From positions 1 to 8,532 of the forward strand of contig CADBUD010000010.1 in the NCBI GenBank assembly GCA_902797785.1: a stretch of 8,532 bases of DNA, given 5' to 3'. Position numbers and translations under genes: made by a program. Source of the stretch: an uncultured Lachnospiraceae bacterium (GTDB lineage: Bacteria > Bacillota > Clostridia > Lachnospirales > Lachnospiraceae). Below, in pieces: positions 6,796-8,532 of the stretch; position 1 is the first letter of the stretch, and each line of letters begins with the position of its first letter. The notes below the pieces were generated by a model that had not been told where the DNA came from, made no database searches, and saw only the letters and a program-made list of their open reading frames with translations.

Positions 6796-7878
6796 ATGGC
6801 AAAAAGAAGTGTGATTCCCTATGGGCCGCAGCATCCTGTGCTTCCGGAGCCGGTGCACTTAGATCTTGTGGTCGAGGACGAAAAAGTCGTGGAGGCAATC
6901 CCTTCCATCGGTTTTATTCATCGCGGTCTGGAAAGTCTGGTCGATAAACGGGACTTTAACCAGATGACATATGTTGCAGAGCGTACCTGCGGCATCTGCA
7001 GCTTCCAGCATGGTATGGGATATTGTGAAGCAGTAGAGCACATTTTTGGTGTAGAAATTCCCAATCGCGCAAAATTTTTGCGAACCATCTGGGCAGAGCT
7101 GGGGCGAATGCACAGCCACCTGCTGTGGCTGGGACTTTTGGCTGACGGTTTTGGGTTTGAAAATCTGTTCTACCAATGCTGGCGTATTCGTGAAAAAATC
7201 CTGGATCTTCAGGAAATGACCTCCGGCGGAAGACTCATTTTTTCGGTCAATAAAATCGGCGGTGTCTTAAAAGACATTCCAGCAGATCAGTTAAACATCA
7301 TCCTGACCACACTAGAAGAGGTCGAAAAAGAAATAAAAACAGTACAAAAAACCTTTTTAGAAGATTATACTGTACAATCCAGGCTATGCGGCGTTGGTAT
7401 CCTGACAAAAGAACAGGCTCACGATCTAGGCTGTGCTGGACCGTTTGGACGAGCCAGCGGCATCAATACCGATATGCGAAAGCTGGGCTATGCTGCCTAC
7501 CCGCATATTGATTTTGAACCAATCATCCATCAAGACGGAGACTCTTATGCCAGATGCTCCTGTCGGATTCAAGAGCTGTTCCAATCCATTGATATTCTTC
7601 GTCAGGCAATTTCCAAAATTCCGGAAGAAACGGATTTGTTCACTCCTGTTAAAGGAAATCCAAATGGGGAATATTTTATGAGGGTCGAACAGCCACGAGG
7701 AGAAGCAATCTACTATGTCAAGGCTAATGGAAAACCTTATGTGGAACGTCTGCGTATCCGCACTCCTACCTTTGCAAATCTTCCAGGGCTGTGTGAAATG
7801 CTAAAAAATACAGATCTTGCAGATGTTGGTCTTCTGATACTGACAATCGACCCATGTATCAGCTGTACAGAAAGGTAG
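6796..7878 (+). CDS. echE: Ech hydrogenase large catalytic subunit EchE (NiFe)
   Basis: Catalytic NiFe subunit, 360 residues, homologous to NuoD and to group 4 large subunits such as HycE and CooH. The bimetallic site ligands are all present: Cys65 and Cys68 in RTCGICSFQH (L1 motif) and Cys354 and Cys357 in DPCISCTER (L2 motif). Other group 4 marks are PYGPQHPVLPEPVHLDL at 8-24, IHRGLE at 41-46 and GPFGRASG at 215-222. Arg360 is the final residue and the stop follows directly, so there is no C-terminal extension to be cut off by a maturation protease; this is known for some Ech and CooH proteins but not for most NiFe hydrogenases. Nickel insertion would still need Hyp proteins encoded elsewhere. 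The start has an AGGAGA site (6783-6788) 7 nt upstream. The next start, echF, lies 9 bp downstream. Confidence 0.97.
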   Translation: MAKRSVIPYGPQHPVLPEPVHLDLVVEDEKVVEAIPSIGFIHRGLESLVDKRDFNQMTYVAERTCGICSFQHGMGYCEAVEHIFGVEIPNRAKFLRTIWAELGRMHSHLLWLGLLADGFGFENLFYQCWRIREKILDLQEMTSGGRLIFSVNKIGGVLKDIPADQLNIILTTLEEVEKEIKTVQKTFLEDYTVQSRLCGVGILTKEQAHDLGCAGPFGRASGINTDMRKLGYAAYPHIDFEPIIHQDGDSYARCSCRIQELFQSIDILRQAISKIPEETDLFTPVKGNPNGEYFMRVEQPRGEAIYYVKANGKPYVERLRIRTPTFANLPGLCEMLKNTDLADVGLLILTIDPCISCTER

Positions 7879-7880
7879 GG
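7873..7880 (+). promoter_or_regulatory. Ribosome binding site that fixes the echF start
   Basis: AGGTAGGG, overlapping the echE stop codon, lies 7 nt before ATG at 7888. The upstream TTG at 7882 would be only 1 nt from this site and ATG at 7897 would be 16 nt away. ATG 7888 is therefore the most plausible start. Confidence 0.65.
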
Positions 7881-7887
7881 ATTGGCA

Positions 7888-8346
7888 ATGGGTGTAATGA
7901 GTTTTGCTCCTGAGGCATTAAAAAATTTATTTAAAAAACCGGTAACGACAAATTATCCGGCCGAACCGGCTGTTTATCCGGAGCGCAGCCGTGGTCACAT
8001 CGAAATCAGCATTAATGACTGTATCGGCTGTGGCATGTGTGTCCGCTGCTGTCCCTGTGGAACATTATCTGTAGACAAAATCAAAGGGACATGGACCATC
8101 GATCGTTTTGACTGCATTGCCTGTGGGTATTGTGTGGAAAAATGTCCAAAGAAATGTCTTTTTATGAAGCAGGGCTATCAGGAACCTGGTGCGGAGAAAG
8201 GAACGGTTACTTATACAAAATCTCCGGAGGTTCTGGCTGAGGAGGCTAAGAAGCGGGAAGAAATGGCAGCTAAAGCTGCCGCAGCCAAGAAGGCAGCGGA
8301 AGCTAAAAAGGCAGCTGAGGCTAAAAAAGCAGCGGAAAGTAAATAA
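7888..8346 (+). CDS. echF: Ech hydrogenase ferredoxin-like subunit EchF with Ala/Lys tail
   Basis: Electron-transfer subunit with two [4Fe-4S] clusters, 152 residues from ATG 7888, related to NuoI; it is the likely docking point for ferredoxin. The first cluster motif is Cys45, 48, 51 and 55 (CIGCGMCVRCCP), the second Cys76, 79, 82 and 86 (CIACGYCVEKCP). The N-terminal segment LKNLFKKPVTTNYPAEPAV leading to RGHIEI (35-40) is typical of EchF. From about residue 117 the protein becomes an Ala/Lys/Glu-rich helix, ending in three KKAAEA-type units (134-151). Many EchF proteins stop near 120-130 residues, so this tail is an addition. The stop TAA falls inside what looks like a fourth DNA repeat unit. 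It is the last ech gene and no maturation gene follows in the window. Confidence 0.93.
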   Translation: MGVMSFAPEALKNLFKKPVTTNYPAEPAVYPERSRGHIEISINDCIGCGMCVRCCPCGTLSVDKIKGTWTIDRFDCIACGYCVEKCPKKCLFMKQGYQEPGAEKGTVTYTKSPEVLAEEAKKREEMAAKAAAAKKAAEAKKAAEAKKAAESK

Positions 8347-8376
8347 CCAGCGGAAAATAACTATCTGGTCGAAAGC
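8287..8376 (+). repeat. 18-bp tandem repeat in echF tail crossing the stop codon
   Basis: Three units of 18 bp (8287-8304, 8305-8322, 8323-8340) encode KKAAEA, KKAAEA and KKAAES. A fourth unit in the same register (8341-8358) reads AAA TAA CCA GCG GAA AAT: it matches unit three except that the second lysine codon is TAA and alanine is proline. CAGCGGAAARTAA is shared at 8330-8342 and 8348-8360. A fifth, decayed unit (8359-8376) retains only GAA AGC. The register therefore continues past the annotated end of echF. Confidence 0.75.
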
Positions 8377-8382
8377 AAATAT

Positions 8383-8396
8383 GTTACTATTCACAG
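8383..8396 (+). repeat. 14-nt element GTTACTATTCACAG, copy 2
   Basis: This is identical to the sequence at 73-86 read on the minus strand. It starts 36 nt after the echF stop and forms the left arm of an imperfect hairpin whose right arm is GCTGTTCATAGCAAC at 8401-8415. Confidence 0.6.
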
Positions 8397-8532
8397 CTCC
8401 GCTGTTCATAGCAACAAAATGCACATACCGAAGGCACACAGAGTACAAATACTCCCTTCGGTCGTATTTGGCGCACTGCTGCCTCGGATTTTCAAGCAAA
8501 ATGCGCTTGAAAATACCTTGCGGGATAGTGGC
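8383..8532. repeat. Hairpin-rich element after echF, incomplete at window end
   Basis: Three hairpins follow one another. Hairpin one is 8383-8397 with 8401-8415, 15 bp with three mismatches and loop TCC. Hairpin two is ACCGAAGG (8427-8434) with CCTTCGGT (8455-8462), containing an inner stem GAGTA (8441-8445) with TACTC (8450-8454). Hairpin three is ATTTTCAAGC (8488-8497) with GCTTGAAAAT (8505-8514), perfect, with a 7-nt loop. CAAAATGC occurs twice (8415-8422 and 8497-8504). None is followed by a U-run, so these are not ordinary terminators. The density of structure fits a dispersed intergenic repeat or structured RNA; I cannot name its family. Confidence 0.55.

Noticed and set aside
7882..7890. 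TTG start for echF, two codons upstream of ATG 7888
   Set aside because: The ribosome site AGGTAGGG would be only 1 nt from TTG but is 7 nt from ATG 7888.
8065..8499. 144-codon minus-strand open frame
   Set aside because: It is largely antisense to echF, with a Phe/Ser/Cys-rich stretch mirroring the Ala/Lys repeats, and its start lies inside the hairpin-rich element.
8383..8514. CRISPR array
   Set aside because: The repeats are inverted hairpins of differing sequence, not regularly spaced direct repeats with unique spacers.
8347..8532. Translational read-through of the echF TAA into the 62-codon open frame
   Set aside because: No recoding signal is visible and TAA is the least leaky stop. 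The open frame is better explained by a worn repeat followed by an intergenic element, and is reported only as a structural observation.

Overview
The window looks like chromosomal DNA from an anaerobic, probably motile Firmicute of the class Clostridia, most likely a Lachnospiraceae-type gut or rumen bacterium. This is inferred from the gene content (a six-subunit Ech hydrogenase beside a Cache-type chemoreceptor), the Gram-positive-style ribosome binding sites (AGGAGG-like, 5-7 nt before the starts) and AT-rich intergenic DNA. No rRNA or marker gene is present, so the family-level placement is tentative.

Layout. Positions 1-99 hold a 12-bp-stem inverted repeat and a 14-nt element just past the end of a minus-strand gene. 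Positions 100-2151 (minus) encode a 683-residue methyl-accepting chemotaxis protein with a periplasmic double-Cache sensor. Positions 2152-2721 are a 570-bp AT-rich divergent intergenic region with a paired direct repeat in the chemoreceptor leader, a long imperfect hairpin, and a good sigma-A-type promoter facing right. Positions 2722-2946 encode a 74-residue two-helix membrane protein of unknown function. Positions 2947-3075 contain a likely promoter and a structured leader. Positions 3076-8346 are a tight operon, echABCDEF, with spacings from an 8-bp overlap to 16 bp. Positions 8347-8532 carry a decaying continuation of the echF tail repeat, then a hairpin-rich element that runs off the window.

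How the genes work together. EchA (NuoL-like) and EchB (NuoH-like) form the membrane arm. EchC (small subunit), EchD (NuoC-like), EchE (NiFe large subunit) and EchF (2x[4Fe-4S]) form the cytoplasmic arm. In characterised Ech enzymes the complex moves electrons between ferredoxin and protons/H2 and couples this to ion translocation, so the operon should provide energy-conserving H2 production or H2-driven ferredoxin reduction. No hyp/Ni-insertion genes are present here, and EchE ends exactly at its second CxxC motif, so it needs no C-terminal protease.

The most unusual material is non-coding or at gene edges: a leader RNA before echA that can fold two mutually exclusive ways, an 18-bp tandem repeat in echF that runs straight through the stop codon, lysine-rich tails on three Ech subunits, and the same 14-nt sequence in sense orientation just after both major transcription units.
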